64,000 nt of DNA from positions 124,001 to 188,000 of the forward strand of contig NW_025939587.1 of the NCBI RefSeq assembly GCF_000764305.2, written 5' to 3'. Position 1 is the stretch's first letter. The number at the start of each line of letters is the position of its first letter. Shown in pieces: positions 27,713 to 41,389 of this stretch. This DNA comes from Hyalella azteca. Lineage: Eukaryota > Arthropoda > Malacostraca > Amphipoda > Hyalellidae. Below the pieces are notes generated by a model that was given only the letters and a program-made list of their open reading frames with translations, did no database searches and was not told the DNA's origin. The position numbers were made by a program, and so were the translations under genes.

Positions 27713-29831
27713 AAATTTCGCGATTGAGATTGGTGGATTTAGAACTAAAATTCGTCAATGATCGGCTTACAAAGTTAAATACACGTAACTATCTGATAGT
27801 ATGGCCTTTGAGTGACACAAGCATTGAATACTCGTTTTCTTGAGAACAGAAGCTACTGACCAAAGTTGAATCTGTACGTATTTATATTGCACTAATTCCT
27901 TAAACGCGATCAGGAAACTTCCTACAAGCGTTATTATTCGACCAGTAATATTATTCTAATTCAGTAGATTAATTCAGTATCGTAACTTATCATATGAATG
28001 GAAAAAATACACTTCTCTTTCCAGGCAAAAACCAGACGGCTGTAGATTGTAACAATTACCAAGGTCATATAGTTACTATGAATTCAACAGACACTATATA
28101 ACAGCAGGTTGATGACATATACAGGTTTTAATATTCAAAGCGGTAGACCATTATGATAACGGATCTCTCAATAACCTAATATGTCAAATAAATATAATTG
28201 TTTAGACACAACTTCACACACTTGTAAGACGATGTTGCAGGAGTGTATCACTCACCGGGTCTCCCCTCGAGCCAAGCGATGTGTGCAGCAGGCACGGAGA
28301 CGAGGGCCTAGCGCGCTAACGGCATTCAAATGACGTGTTGAGGAGGGATGTGCTCTTCAGATTAGAGGACTCTCAACTACCCACGTACCCTAAACCCACA
28401 GCGAGGTTGTGTCTTACGCAAGCCTTGGTAAAACCAAGAATTTATAAGGAAAAAAAGGAATTCACCATTTCTTCATGAAAACATTTCGAAGACCAGCTCC
28501 ATCAGCAGATAACATGAAAACTCGGAGAATACATGTGCAATAAACCGTAAAAATTTAAACATTCACGAAATAAACAGACTAAACAGGCGTAAAATGATTC
28601 CTGCACTTCCAGCTTCATGGAGAACACTTAGCTTATACACGTAGCACTGCCGATTGCAATGCCTTTACCGCCATCTACGGACGGCAATAATCATCAAGCT
28701 CCTTATACCTCAAAAATACATCCATCTCTACCGTGTAACTCTACATGCACAATTTCCACAAAGACTTGCATTAACCAACATCGCGGATGTCACGACCACG
28801 ACCCCGACATCGTAAGTGATGGCGGCCACGGGTGTGAAGTGTACTCAGAACGCTGCCTGCGCTGCGTCAGCTGCCCTGATAATTCACTCGCATTAATGTC
28901 TTCACCAAGACATAAACGAAATAATGTGATATTGCGTGGCAGTGACGATGCGTTGCAGAGTAGGAATGAAGAAAAACTATGTGTAATAGCGTAAGTAGGC
29001 ACAAAATGATGCGCTATATAGTACAAATTCACTAAATGGTGCGCTCCAATGTGGAAGTCACACAAGGATTTACTGAAAAGTTTTAAGGGACGAAACGATG
29101 CGTCGCTATGACGTAGCGATTCTTGATAATGAAGGGATGCTCAAAGTGATATTAGAACCAAGATAAGAATTGAACAATGTGCCTCATAGTATGAATGGAT
29201 ATTGAGATGTAGGTGAATGATCGAAAACTATGGCTTTTATATTGTATGAATATAATTTTAAATGGAATTTTAAATGAGAATAAAATAATCGATTGATGAG
29301 TAAATGGGTTAAATATTCTTATCAATCATATGAGTAAACGAAATAGTTTTGCAGATCAATAGTTTTGTGTATCAGACTTGGGCAATTTGTGATCAAAATA
29401 TAGCAAATGCATCGAAAATGTGTCAATAGACGTATCAATTATTGAGTTAACGGCGAATTTTTTGAAGAATGAATTTCTGTGCAGGATGTCATAAAACTAA
29501 GAAATAATAGACTGCAAAAAATGCAAGCACTTCAACGTTACAGAAAATGTAAAGACTATATTTTAAAACGTCCGAGCAGTTCAACTGTAAAATACATTCA
29601 TAGAAGTCACTACAGAACGTACAAGCAGAAAAACTGTTGAAAATTTGAGTATACGCAAAAAATTAACGTGCAGTGCAACTGTAGGAGACATTATTAGAAT
29701 TTACTTCAAACCAAACGACACAAGACAATATTAAACTAATATATTCGACTTCAAACCAAACGTCAAAAGTCAATATTAATATTACCCAACCCGACATTCT
29801 ACCACTGCACATCCGAAATAATTCACTAAAA

Positions 29832-29931
29832 AGGCAAATACCAATCAAAAAATACTGCTAATTTATCGTAATCTATACTGCAAGCAGCAAAAACCCAGTT
29901 AAGATCCTTATACTGGATTAAATTTAAACTC
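29832..29931 (+). repeat. Second copy of the 27283-27381 segment
   Basis: See 27283-27381. Same orientation, 2.55 kb apart. Confidence 0.85.
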
Positions 29932-31620
29932 ACAAGCTATCTATCAATTCACCTCTACGGCAAAATCACCAAAAACAATAAAAATTAGATTGCACCAACA
30001 GCCGAGATCACAGCAAGGGGCGATTGAAACTAAAATGACGAAGTCAAGCATCCCAAAACCTTATACATTACTATATACTTATAAATTATTCAGGAACCGA
30101 TATAAATAAAATCTATTTCCTCAATAACTTCAGAATTTACGAACAAAACAATTGCAGAATTAATTTATTTAATATATTTCATAAAGTACGAGGGTGTATG
30201 TGCCGCTGATTAAGCGGCAAATGCATCCGCCAAAACCATAATGCATATGACGTATGTAATAAATATCTTTTCTAAGTAGGTCCCTAACAAAATATGCCAC
30301 CATTAATAAAGGAAATGTGTACATTTTGCTTGTAGTAAAACTTGTTCAGAGTTTCTGTGACCAATAATGGAACATAAATATCTAATATATTTTATCCTGA
30401 TCGTATGTGATTTCAGTAGGAGAATAAATCCCAATTAAATTTCGTTGTTGAGCACGAGGTACAAAGTGAAATAATCTGTTGCTGGCGTAATGTTCTATAG
30501 TTTATTTATTGAATGCTCGGATGCAGCTCATCTGCATGCCATGCAGCTCTAAGCTCAGAGTCGCGTTGAGGTTTGGAATTACAGGATGCAAAGGCAAGCT
30601 CTTGTGTAGTGGTGATTTTGACCAACCCAGTGTCACTTTAATCGCAAGTTGAGAGACCGGTCTAGGTGCGGGCTTTTCATGGAGGTGGGGAGCAAGATTG
30701 TTTAGCACATGTGAAAGTAATAAGCTGACGGTTGAATTTTATTTTATTCGAGGATTTATTTAAAAAAATAAAGAAATAAAAGATTAATTAACTGTTGTTA
30801 TTTCAACGTAGAGCGTCAGGTTATTGCCCGAAATATGTCATGCCAAGTTTAAGATCAGGGCTGTCCCATTCTAATATTATACTTATATTCTTCGTTGTTA
30901 AATATTCAATGATTAGAATTTGCCTGTCTCTGATAAACATCATGGTAATCCGACTCATAAATGATTGACTACACTACATCATTAAAAATGACTGACTAAA
31001 TCATTCTAAAATATGTCAAAGCAGCCCTTCGGTCGCCCCCGAGGCACGAACGATTGGCAATATTTTAAGTCAGTAACATTTCAGGTGGAGTGGGCTTAAG
31101 GAAGCGCTTTGAGTGACTCACTTCCTGGGGATCCGATACTATAGAAATTACAAGTGAATCAGGGAAGGCCGACCATAAACCTCTGAGTGGCCATCGATAA
31201 TACATAGATGATATTTTCAACTGAAAATCTCGCTGCTCGAGCGGAAGCCGAGCGAAGAAAAGCTGCCACTTGGAGGTGAGGCACTCTAGAATCCTTCCGA
31301 AAATTCAACCAAAAATATTTCTTCGAAAATCCACGAGAAGACTGAATGGCTGGGACAGAAAAGTGCTCTCTAACTTATCAGTTTCATGCCGCCAACATTC
31401 AGAGATAAACTGGAAAACTGGCGGTTAGAGGAATTGATAATAGGTTTGAATATGTCCTCTGTGTTCTAGCTTACTTAGGTAGAATATGAAATCCGATCGG
31501 GTCGAGAAAATGGCGAATCTAGCATCTCAACATTTCTTTTCGACGTGGGAGATTGAATTTAAAGTTGGAATTTGGTTACGGAAAATATCCAAACGGTTAA
31601 ACGGAATTAATATTTTTAAA

Positions 31621-31670
31621 TGATCATATCAATTAAATGATCATATTAATTAAATGATCATATTGATATA
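31621..31670. repeat. 17-bp palindromic repeat x 3
   Basis: Three copies of tgatcatattaattaaa, each containing the palindrome TGATCA. Confidence 0.8.
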
Positions 31671-33630
31671 CGAGAAGTTAATGCAAGTTAAATCGTTCAC
31701 TGCGCAAGACTATAATTTTTTTCTTTGCGAAATAATGCTGGTATTATGAGTGGTATATTTTTCTAGTGAGTAATATTCTCTTGGCTCGCGCACTTTTTCT
31801 TATAAATAATTCACTAAGAAAAATGAACAGGTGATTTTGTTTTTAAAAGTTCCACGATATCTTGCCCACAGCATGAGAGTGGGCGTAGAACGCGAGTTAT
31901 TCGAAACATTTAAAAAGTTTTCCCTTGTCACTTGATCATGTTTTATCGTCCCTGAATTATAAAATCGAAGAATTAGTACATTTTAATACTGAGCTACGTG
32001 ACTGGTGAACATAATCTATTCCAGTGATTTATTTTACAGTTCAAGCAACTCTGTTATCAGTTATGCACATCTCATGTTGGGGTTGATGAGATAGTTTAAT
32101 AGTTTAGTTTATTTTTTAATTAAATGAGAACTGAATATAGCTAAACCCTTCTGAAAAATTACTTGAATTAATTAAAATCATTCGAGTCAACTAATTGTTG
32201 TTGACGCGTGCTTCATTTACATTAACGATTTTTCTCAATTTAAAGTGGATCCATTCTTAACGTGACAAAGTTAAACAAATCCAACTGAATTAATTAACTG
32301 ATTGAGTCCATCAAAAGCATTTAATTGTTCCCAAGTGTGAATTTAAACCTACTCGTATATTCGTATCAAACTGCCGGATATGCATAGGCCAGGAAATAAT
32401 CTGAATCGCTCAGTTGGTTTCATTGATCCTTGCTGGAACTTGATGAACTTATCCTGTGTTATCGCATGAATGAGTATTTTGCATATGAATGAGTACATAA
32501 TTTCTGAATAATATCCAGGCAACGAGACTGATACACGGACGTTACCTCAGTAATCCTTGCGTCATTGAAGTACCGTTACATGTCCGCATATTCGTGCAAG
32601 ATCTCGCATAGTTCAACTGGTTTTCAAGTAGATTAATTTGATACGCGTTGTGGTTTTGACGATCGGTTCCTGCGAGAGCGAAACATTTATTATTCATTAT
32701 AATTTTAACAGCAACACAATAATATATACAATAATTATACAGAGCTTGCAATAAGTCGGGTTTGCAGCTAAGCAGGTAAAACTCACCAAATTATTGTAAC
32801 TCGCTCCGTGCTCAATTATAATAATTATTATTATTATTATTATGCTAATCAAGACACTGTAATAAGCTTGATATTAAAAACAATGATACAAATCTAAAAT
32901 TGTACATCGCGGGGATAAAAGAAAATCCTTGGCACTGCGTACATCACATTTTCTGTGCCATCAAAAGTCATGTAATTTTCAGGGATGGCCGTCCAAAATA
33001 CGCCCGTGATTTACAATGTCGTCTCGAGGGCTAAGAAGCAGGCCCCTCGTGCAACGATTATGCGACCCCTCAAAAGATCACTCACAGATCCCCTAAAGTG
33101 AATTCACGGCCTCCCCAACTCTCGACAATGAAGAGCACCGTTTCAATTTTATGCGCCAATTATCAGTGCGCCCACTTCTGCTTCAAGCACATTATTCCCA
33201 ACAGACCATTGATCGTCGGAAATTTTTGAGGGCCTCCTACAGTTGCGGTCACAATTCTTGTTACATGAGCAATGAAAGTAAAAAGTTTTAGTTAAATTTT
33301 CATTTCTAAAATTGTCTTGCATAAAGGGTAACAATATGGCGTAATAACAGCAACATTTTCGCTGAAATAAATGATAGACAACTGAACGATCTTGACTCAT
33401 ATGAAATTTGTAAAATAAATATGTGCTAGTAATTGGGAAACTGTAAAAAAGGACTAAATAAACAGTAGCAAAGTTAATACTCGTTATTTTCTAAATTTCA
33501 TGCGCGCTGGTAACGGATAACGGATAACTGATCAAAGCAAAATAATGTGAAGAATACGGGAATAATACGATGGCCGAGGGAGAGGAAGCAGCGCAATAAG
33601 AGGAAGAGCTGGGGGGTCAACAATAGAAGA

Positions 33631-33804
33631 GCAGCAGCAGTGGCAGCAGCACCAGCAGCAGCAGCAGCACCAGCAACATGCAGCAACAACGCGCAGCAGC
33701 AAAAGCATCAGCAGCAGAAGCAGCAGTAGCAGCGGAAGCAGCGGAAGCAGCAGAAGCTGCAGAAGCAGCAACAGCAGCAACAGCAGCAGCAGCAGCAATC
33801 GCAG
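33631..33804 (+). repeat. Imperfect CAG/GCA trinucleotide tract
   Basis: About 170 bp of interrupted CAG/GCA, with CAA, GGA and GAA variants. Six-frame reading gives Gln, Ala, Ser or Leu runs in several frames, so the open frames here are compositional. No flanking exon signal was identified. Confidence 0.92.
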
Positions 33805-35870
33805 CCAAGTTCCGGTACAAATATTTGAAATGCTAAGTGATCGTGTAGTTTGGAGACGCCTGAGATTAAACTATTTACATATGGTCATTGCATTAACCAA
33901 ATTCGATCTATTAACTTGGAATTCTTGTAACATTTGGAAGAGATATTATACGAAAATTTTAATAGCGATAACTCAAATTTGGTTTTTATAGAACAGGGAA
34001 CCTGTAAAATTTGTAGCTCATTTGCTGTCGAACATTTATAGGCACTTTTCATTTAATTAATTCAGACGGTCTGGTTAAATATTTCAGTATCATGTTATTG
34101 AGATTCATCGCGCGTCAAATAAAAAGGATGTTATATAGCTAGCTAGTAAATAGATTTTAATTAAAAATGAAGTATGTAAAATTTAAATTTTCACAAGCCA
34201 AGAATCCTGGAAGGCGCGGAAAAGTAATCGGACAGCTCATTTCTGCATGAATATAAGATGACGCTTTAATTTGCAAGCGAAGAGGCCAAGAGCCGTTCAA
34301 CCTTAAAGGGTAGAAGCTGATAGGAAACCTCGAGCAGAGAATTTATATAATCACCTTTAAGAGAGTGAAAATTCTCATAGCATGTTGTTGAAATTAATTC
34401 GTAAAAAATTTGTTCAATAATGAATGGATTGAGATTTATTTAACGTTAATCAAATCTTTGCACCACATATAAATATTAAATTCTACTTCCAGAGCTGAAT
34501 TTTTCATGCAATTATAAGTCTAATAACTACTCAATAAGTAATTTTCTGTTTTTTTTCTACTGATTTCTTCCCATCGTTTTTAAACATTTTATTCGTTATG
34601 ATACTGCACCGAAAAAATGTAATTGTGGCTTGGCTGTTACAATTGTGAATTCTTTCCTATCACATTTCTTATTCTTCTTTTCTGTCCTATTTCTTTTTTC
34701 AACTACAATGCTAATTAACTTACTCTAAAACTCCAAAGTTAACCATGCTCATCATTTTTTCCGTGAGCGGTTGAGCGCTACCGTAAATTACATCGACGCT
34801 CACTATGCAGAAACTGGAAGAAAATTCTTCACGTTAATCCTAGACTGGAATGAGGCGTCGGTCTCCGTGCGTATGAAGCATTTAACGCTCGGCTGCTTCA
34901 AAAAAAAAAAAGAGAGGTTGGATTCTACTCAAAGGCTTTACAAAGAAACTTAAGGAAACTTAGCTACAAAGAAACTTAAGGAACAAAGACTCACTCAGAG
35001 CAGCGTTTCCAGACGCTGAGTTGCGTGCTTGAAACCGCAATGATGCAAACTAGTGAGACGAAATGATCGACTTGAGACCACAATCCTTTGATGGTCACAA
35101 TACACAATGACATACACTTAAATAGAAAAGTGGTGTAAAAAACTAGGATTTTATTTGAAAATTTATTAAGACAAATTTGTTATACCTATAAAAAAATTAT
35201 TAAGAACAATAAGATCTTAACAAATTTGTTATGAACTTTGAAAGTTTATTAAGACCATTGAACAACTATTTGCTGGTGTTTCATGGGACTGACAGCCCGA
35301 GATTCAATTAAAGTTAAAACTTGTCTGTAAATTGTCAAGCTCTCCTTAAATTGGCCGTCTCGGTCGCCCCTCCACTGAGATTACAAGCAATGAACAGCGA
35401 AGCCTGCTTTTATTACGTTATTTTAGGGTCAGTTCTGTCATTCTCTCAACTATTTTACATTTATTCTTCGACATTCCATAGGGGGGTGTCCAAGTTTATT
35501 CCGTATAAGATATTCTTGATTCGAAGACTTTATTTTTTTGTAGTAGTCACAAAGAATATATTAGTGCTATAATTAACTTTTAAATTTAATATTAAAAGGA
35601 CTTTCATCCAAACTAATTATCATAACCGGCGAGAAATTCTTGCGAGTATTGCTGTGAAATGTAATCTTTCATAACATAGAATTAAATGCGGTAGAAAATG
35701 ATGTGTTGACAGTCATAATTTTAGATTATAGCGAAATGTTCGAGTCAAACGTATATGCAGTAGCGTGAATTTATCTTGGCAGATTCCCTTCTCGCGTAAC
35801 ACTCCATTAAATAATAAATTGAATATCAAATCCTAAACCGTTATTCCATGGATACACCAATACAACTATT

Positions 35871-36040
35871 GCAGACAACAATTAAGAATTGTACTAGCAA
35901 GTGACCATTAACTGTTTCGAAATCACTGTTAACTCAGTCTAGAAACACCATTATCACCGACAACAATTAAGAGTTGTAATTGCAAATGACCATTGACTGT
36001 TTCGAAATCACCGTTAACTCAGTCTGGAACATCGTTGTTT
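35871..36040 (+). repeat. Tandem duplication, about 85 bp x 2
   Basis: Copy 35871-35955 (acaacaattaagaattgtac onward to aactcagtctag) and copy 35957-36040 are about 85% alike. The second overlaps the end of the minus-strand frame at 36019. Confidence 0.85.
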
Positions 36041-36375
36041 CGCTCTTGCAGGTTTGTCGCCTCGCCGAGAAGATGTCGAGCTGCTAGAGCAGCAGCCCAT
36101 GTTAGATAAGCTAGGGCGTCTTCAGAGGATTTGTTGATTGCTAAGTAAACTGGCAGATGCAAATGAAGCTCTGATGGCGTTAGTCGCTCGAATTGATGGT
36201 GTTTGTCGGCTGGGTTCAGGTACGTTTTGGTGATAAATGAGCAATCGCGAGTTTGTTTGCACTCCCTGAATTGCTCCTTAAGATCTTCAAGGAGATCCTG
36301 ACAGGCTTGTTCCGTGGTCCATGAGTCAGGATGACACAATTGATCCGGAATTATTTCCTGTCGTAGCCATGCGTA
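36019..36375 (-). CDS. Unrecognised minus-strand open frame, possible exon
   Basis: The frame is open from a stop at about 36378 to TGA at 36019. It reads VYAWLRQEIIPDQLCHPDSW, TTEQACQDLLEDLKEQFREC, then YLNPADKHHQFERLTPSELH and AYLTWAAALAARHLLGEA. Composition is protein-like, with amphipathic helical patterning and all residue classes. An acceptor (acgacag) at 36358 in phase 0 could open it as an exon from 36357. There is no in-frame ATG start and no good GT donor before the stop, so it would be a last exon, or a gene fragment. Third positions are not GC-biased as in unc5. No family is recognised. Confidence 0.35.
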   Translation of the reverse strand, partial: YAWLRQEIIPDQLCHPDSWTTEQACQDLLEDLKEQFRECKQTRDCSFITKTYLNPADKHHQFERLTPSELHLHLPVYLAINKSSEDALAYLTWAAALAARHLLGEATNLQERNNDVPD

Positions 36376-36856
36376 AACTCATTAGATGCAATCGTTGTAA
36401 CTTAATCGCTTTTCGGACAAGGTTTATTAGGATGAAGTTATGTAAGTAATCTCGATGAATATGTAAAATCGAAACACGATATTATTAGGCATTCATAAAT
36501 ATTGGCAGTATATTGTTTATGTTGAGTATAAAAAACTATATAGAAAAGGGAAAAGATGCAGAGAGTGTTTCACATCGAAACATATACTCAATCGCTATCC
36601 TCAACATATGCGGAATGAAACACCGATTTCAAAGGTATATATCCCATGGTGCAACGCATCTTTTCCCTTTCCAATATAGTTTATTATTCTACAAAACGCA
36701 ATAATAGAGAACCCATACAAATGCATAACAGTGAATGCAGATCAAGGGATCCTGAGAATTGAGTCGAAGCTGTACTGCGTATCAGAAGGATAGCTGCACT
36801 CAAAGAAATGAGTAAGACTTTGTCTAAATACCACTGTATTTTTTGTCTTTGTGTAA

Positions 36857-36935
36857 AGTCATCCAGACCCAGTTTAGCTCGGCCAAATGGTGTATCAGTG
36901 CTACGTCCGTTCTCTGCTCACGCTATAGGTAAGAA
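36857..36935 (+). repeat. Dispersed conserved segment, copy 1
   Basis: The segment from gtcatccagacccagttt to ctataggtaagaa matches 54874-54942 in the same orientation, with gaps. Both copies end in a donor-like GGTAAGAA and both are followed within about 100 bp by a GC-rich patch. It may be a mobile-element fragment or a duplicated exon edge. Confidence 0.6.
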
Positions 36936-36965
36936 TTAAAGTAAATATTCGGCCAGTTTGATCCA

Positions 36966-37211
36966 TTAATTTTTCTTAGTGTAGCATTTGTGAAGCCCGG
37001 TAAGTTTATGAAATTGCGCTGAGAGCGACTTTGGCAGCTGCGTGAGCAAGCGCGTCTCCAGACCGAGCATCACCTTGGTAACCTCGTCGTCTCGCGGAGC
37101 GTTGCTTAGCAACGCCGTGCGGATGAAGAGCCCCGAGTCCGCATCTTTGGAACTCTTGGCATGCAGATAAAAAGAATTAATCTCATGAAAACACTCTCTG
37201 CAATGTCGGAA
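36966..37211 (-). CDS. GC-rich minus-strand open frame, possible exon
   Basis: The GC-rich core (about 37015-37140) reads SKDADSGLFIRTALLSNAPR, then DDEVTKVMLGLETRLLTQLP and KSLSAQFHKLTG. About four fifths of codons end in G or C, like the unc5 exons, which favours this strand and frame. Possible acceptors are ccaag near 37160 and attgcag near 37197. A donor inside (aag/gtgatg) or the stop at 36966-36968 could end it. No family is recognised, and whether it joins the frame at 36019-36375 is unknown. Confidence 0.35.
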   Translation of the reverse strand, partial: FRHCRECFHEINSFYLHAKSSKDADSGLFIRTALLSNAPRDDEVTKVMLGLETRLLTQLPKSLSAQFHKLTGLHKCYTKKN

Positions 37212-40200
37212 CTAGAATTTTCAACGACTTTCAAGTAGCCTAAGCCAGGAGGTGAAGAAAACAGAAGGGAGGAACTATTGGCAAGTAAATTTCGTCGTTT
37301 TGCAGATAAATCCATTGAATCTGTAATAAGTTGAAGTTATTGCGAATTGGATAAAAGGAAATACGGTTGCCATATCGATATCATATTATTGGAAGGAAGA
37401 GCCTAGTGCATCTGCAAACAAATCCCTTTGCCACAGCTTCCGCCAAGGATGGGTGGTTCTAATGGGTGAGCTTGGTTGGTTATTCTGGAACTTTTTTATC
37501 CCTCTCTATAGAAGTTGACAAACGCATCCATTAGGACCACTTCACTACAATAACAAGAGAAACCTGCAGCAGCAACACCGTCTCTGTCTAAACCAACAAC
37601 AATAACGTTTCATAGAAACGTCTCCGCCCTATGGCGCTTGTTTATACATCGCCCAAATGTTTGTACAACGACAAACGTTTGGATGTCATGAACTGCTTCT
37701 GTAAGTGAATAAAAGGTGCATTCTGAACGAAAGGAGGAGAGGATTCCGTATAAATATTTGGAGTTCGTATAAATATTTATCAAATCGTTCATAAACAATA
37801 TTGAAATTATCTGTATTTACATTTGAAATATTGAGTAACACATTTTTGATCCCAATAAAAATTCTCACAACCCAATTGAAGTGAAATATATCATGCAAGT
37901 CAACAGAAAGTCTTCACATGGGTTGCGGATTCAAAACCATTTACTTTTCTACACCATACTAACGATGTTCTTATTTCCTTTTAATTTCGCTGAATATGTT
38001 ACTAGATCTTAGCTTGATTAATAAAATGAACAGAATCTTACGGTTTAAAATATTTTTCGAACTTGTTAAACTTGTGATCTCGAAATAGAGATCACAGAAA
38101 TCCATCGCATTCTGTGAATACAAAAATCACAATTAACAGAATAAATAATTTTGAAAAAATTATGTATTAAAAAATTTATATATTAAAAAAAATTGAAAAA
38201 CTAAATTTTTAATTTGACAATTAAATGAGAAATTCGTTGTACATTTGTGAGATTGGAGACACGGGATTCTTTGGAAGTGTTGTCTTTAAAAATTAATTTT
38301 TAAACGCATATTATTTTATTTTACGTTCCAGGCCGAGAAATGAGCTTGAGAAAAATCAAGATTATTCGCAAGTTAAGGAGATGCTGTTGTTGTTATGCGA
38401 GTCGCAGAGCAGCTGTAAATATGAAGTAAAATAAGTTGCTGCAGAGTTTGGTCGTCATGACAACGGTAGCTTTGAAGTACAGATGAAGTTATGCCCTTCC
38501 CCCATTATTTCATACAAGTCTCCTTTCCCGCTTGCCTATACATTTTTCAGCCTTCGTTTTTATTTTAATTGAATTTAAGTTTAATTTGTGTTCTATTTTT
38601 TATTGGCTGATTGCTGACTGATTAGTAGGATAAGAATAATGAATTGGGAGTCCCTGAAATATATAAAAAATAACAAATAAAGAATCTGCCACATTTTCTT
38701 CAGGATCAATGACTTCAAGAACAAATTATTTTTGTTCATATGAATTTACCAGTAAAGATAATATTGCTCTGATCATATCTCAGTAAAAGTATAAAAAACA
38801 GAGACTAAAACTATATAAAGTACAGAGACCTCAAAAAGGAGTAAGAGCAAGCCCAGTCGTCACGTATACGGAGAAAATTAATGGCGCTGGTGTGGAGTAT
38901 GGCAAAGCTGACTCAAGCTTGTCTCGGTGTGGCAGCAAGAATTTATGCAAGTATAGCACGGACCAAGTACATCCATTGTGCCTTCTTTATTCTCTAGCTA
39001 AGGCGGCGCGCCATCCATCGCTGTTAAACTTCCCGCTTCGAAGCCATAAAAATTCATAGGAAACTCGGCCAACCATCGGCCGCAGATGACCCGCTGATAA
39101 TTGACGATGAGGGAGAACGGCGCGTCGTACGCATGAAAAGCGGATGCGCAAAACGAATTGCGTCGGTATTTAGCATGTGCCTGAGCGCCTTGTATGGCAA
39201 GATATGGCGGTGCGGTGTTTGCATGACAACAGCTTGGCCTCAAAACGCCACCACTCAAAATGCTTAACCATATTACGTGCAGCTTAAAATGGAGTGCACA
39301 TTACAGCCGACAGCATCAATGTCTGCAACCGACCCTTGTGCTCCTTATGTAAGTCATCGATGGTTTATTGCCGTCTTTTGGCTGGAAGTTGGTCGGCCGG
39401 TTTTATCACGGCTGTAAATGGCCCTGTCCCTGCGCTCTGGGTGTTGAGAAGACGCATTATTTTTAAACGTAACAGGGACAGTAGTGAACCGCACCGTAGT
39501 CTATTTTTCCGGTTTGGTTATTAGTATTGTTTACATCCACATCTCATTTAGGCATACAACAGGATTATACAGTCTATTACGAATCATATTTTGATAATTT
39601 TTCCCCGTTTCACTCAAAGCATATAGTGGGTAAACGTGCGCTTTCCAAAGCAGTTGTCTGAAACGTGTATTGATTTAACTTTTCATCATTGCGAGAGAAT
39701 AAAGCATCTCACGATCAGGATTAGTGAAATAAAAGACACTTTTTCTGGTCTCAGTATAGAATCCTGTATAAATAACAAATAACAGATTGTTACAAGTTGC
39801 ATACATACAAAAACATAGAAAAGATTATTAACAGTATAAATCAAATCAGCTATTGAACAAAGTAATTAGTACAGGCTGACTGTTGCAACACTTAAGTACT
39901 TACTCTAGTAAGAGGTTCTAGCGCAATGTATCAAAAATACTAAAAGCTGGAATGAAATTTGCTATTGTCGTATTCATTGTGGTTACGTTCAGATATAAAC
40001 AAATCTTAATATTACCATTATGTCTTATTCTAAATTTCTAAATATTTTTATTATATTTATACAAAATCTTATAAATTAAACTGGACCGCTACAAGAATGC
40101 AGTAATGATAATATGAGAATTGAAGTTTTATTGATATAAACTAGATAATTGAGATGAACATTTTCAATAGGAACTTGCCGTAAATTACAAATTATTATTT

Positions 40201-41228
40201 CATTGCGTGATACATTCCTACAGAGTAGTTTGTTTGCTGTAATAAAGCCCGTTGATAGAGAGTAGTGATATGTAGTAGTTGGAAATATGATTAATGAAAT
40301 TTAAACAATGAGATGACATAGCACACATACATTTTCTTGAACATAGCTATAGAGCAACATTAAATATTGATGGAATGTATATTAACAATTTACAATAATA
40401 GAAATTGAATCACCGGCAACTAATAGTAAAATAAATANTAAATTTAAAAATAACTTCTACATCCAACATCATGTGCATTTCCATTATCATCTCATTTTTA
40501 ATTCCTGATGCACCTCACCAGTTCGTATTTGATCTGAAAAGTCCTAAGACCTAAAACTTGCGACTTGGTCGATCAAAATGCAATATATTTCTGGAATCTC
40601 TTTTTAGGAATGAATGCCTGCCAGTCCTCGATTGACGGAAGACGAGCAGACGAAATAAAAATAAAGTTGAGCCTTCCTGTTGATAAAATAGTAATTACTT
40701 ATCAGATTAATTTCCCTAATTTATTTGAAACAAAGCTTAAATGTGCAATGAAAGTTTATAATAGAGTTTGTACATCATATCATTTCTACAGCGACTGCAT
40801 CAGAACAGACAAGGCAGGCGCGCAGCGGAGATTAAATTTTTCACGATTAAAAACAATTTTTAAAATTCACGGTAATTTACACGGTTTTTCACGAATATAT
40901 GCCGTGACCACACAATTATCCATCTCGCGTATAACACTTGAGATTCCGGACACGTGCGTCCGCATGTGTTGAATGGAGGCCTCATGGTCCTGAATGCTGA
41001 GTCCGCTATTCGAAGACACTATTTGGATGTCAACCGATAACAGCATGGACGAGAAAATTATTACGTATTCATCCGTCTATACTCACGCCTATATTGTAGA
41101 TCTGTTTCGATTTTCTACTCATACATGCATCTACTGGGTGCAGGTGTGGAATCCAACTCATGAATATTCATCAAATGATGTGTGTGAATTTTAGTATATG
41201 CAGGTTTCACAAGCTAGATTGTTTTTAA

Positions 41229-41389
41229 CGCATTTTCTCATTTATGAAAAAAATGCCCTATTGTGCTCGTCATGTCAGTCCGTCTGTCTGAACGTCTGTT
41301 CGTCTGCCTGTCCGTCCGTGACTTCACGATTTCGTCGACGAGAAAATGCACTCTCTGTCACTCACTGCAGTGAGTACTGAGTTATATTT
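41229..41389 (+). mobile_element. MITE-like dispersed repeat, copy 2
   Basis: About 90% like 23165-23320, same orientation, with differences concentrated in the CTGTCCGT core. Confidence 0.8.

Larger units (their letters stand above)
27495..36018. other. Intergenic or intronic DNA, no gene supported
   Basis: Mostly AT-rich. Open frames at 28659-28994 (plus, cysteine-rich) and 30502-30708 (minus) have no recognised domain. A donor-like CGGTGAGT on the minus strand near 28255, beside GC-rich sequence, could mark an exon but no frame is persuasive. Repeats are listed separately. Confidence 0.5.

Noticed and set aside
28659..28994. Cysteine-containing plus-strand frame
   Set aside because: Cysteine spacing fits no family I know, and no splice sites frame it.
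33532..33820. Open frames rich in Leu, Ala or Gln
   Set aside because: Compositional product of the CAG/GCA tract, with several frames and both strands open.
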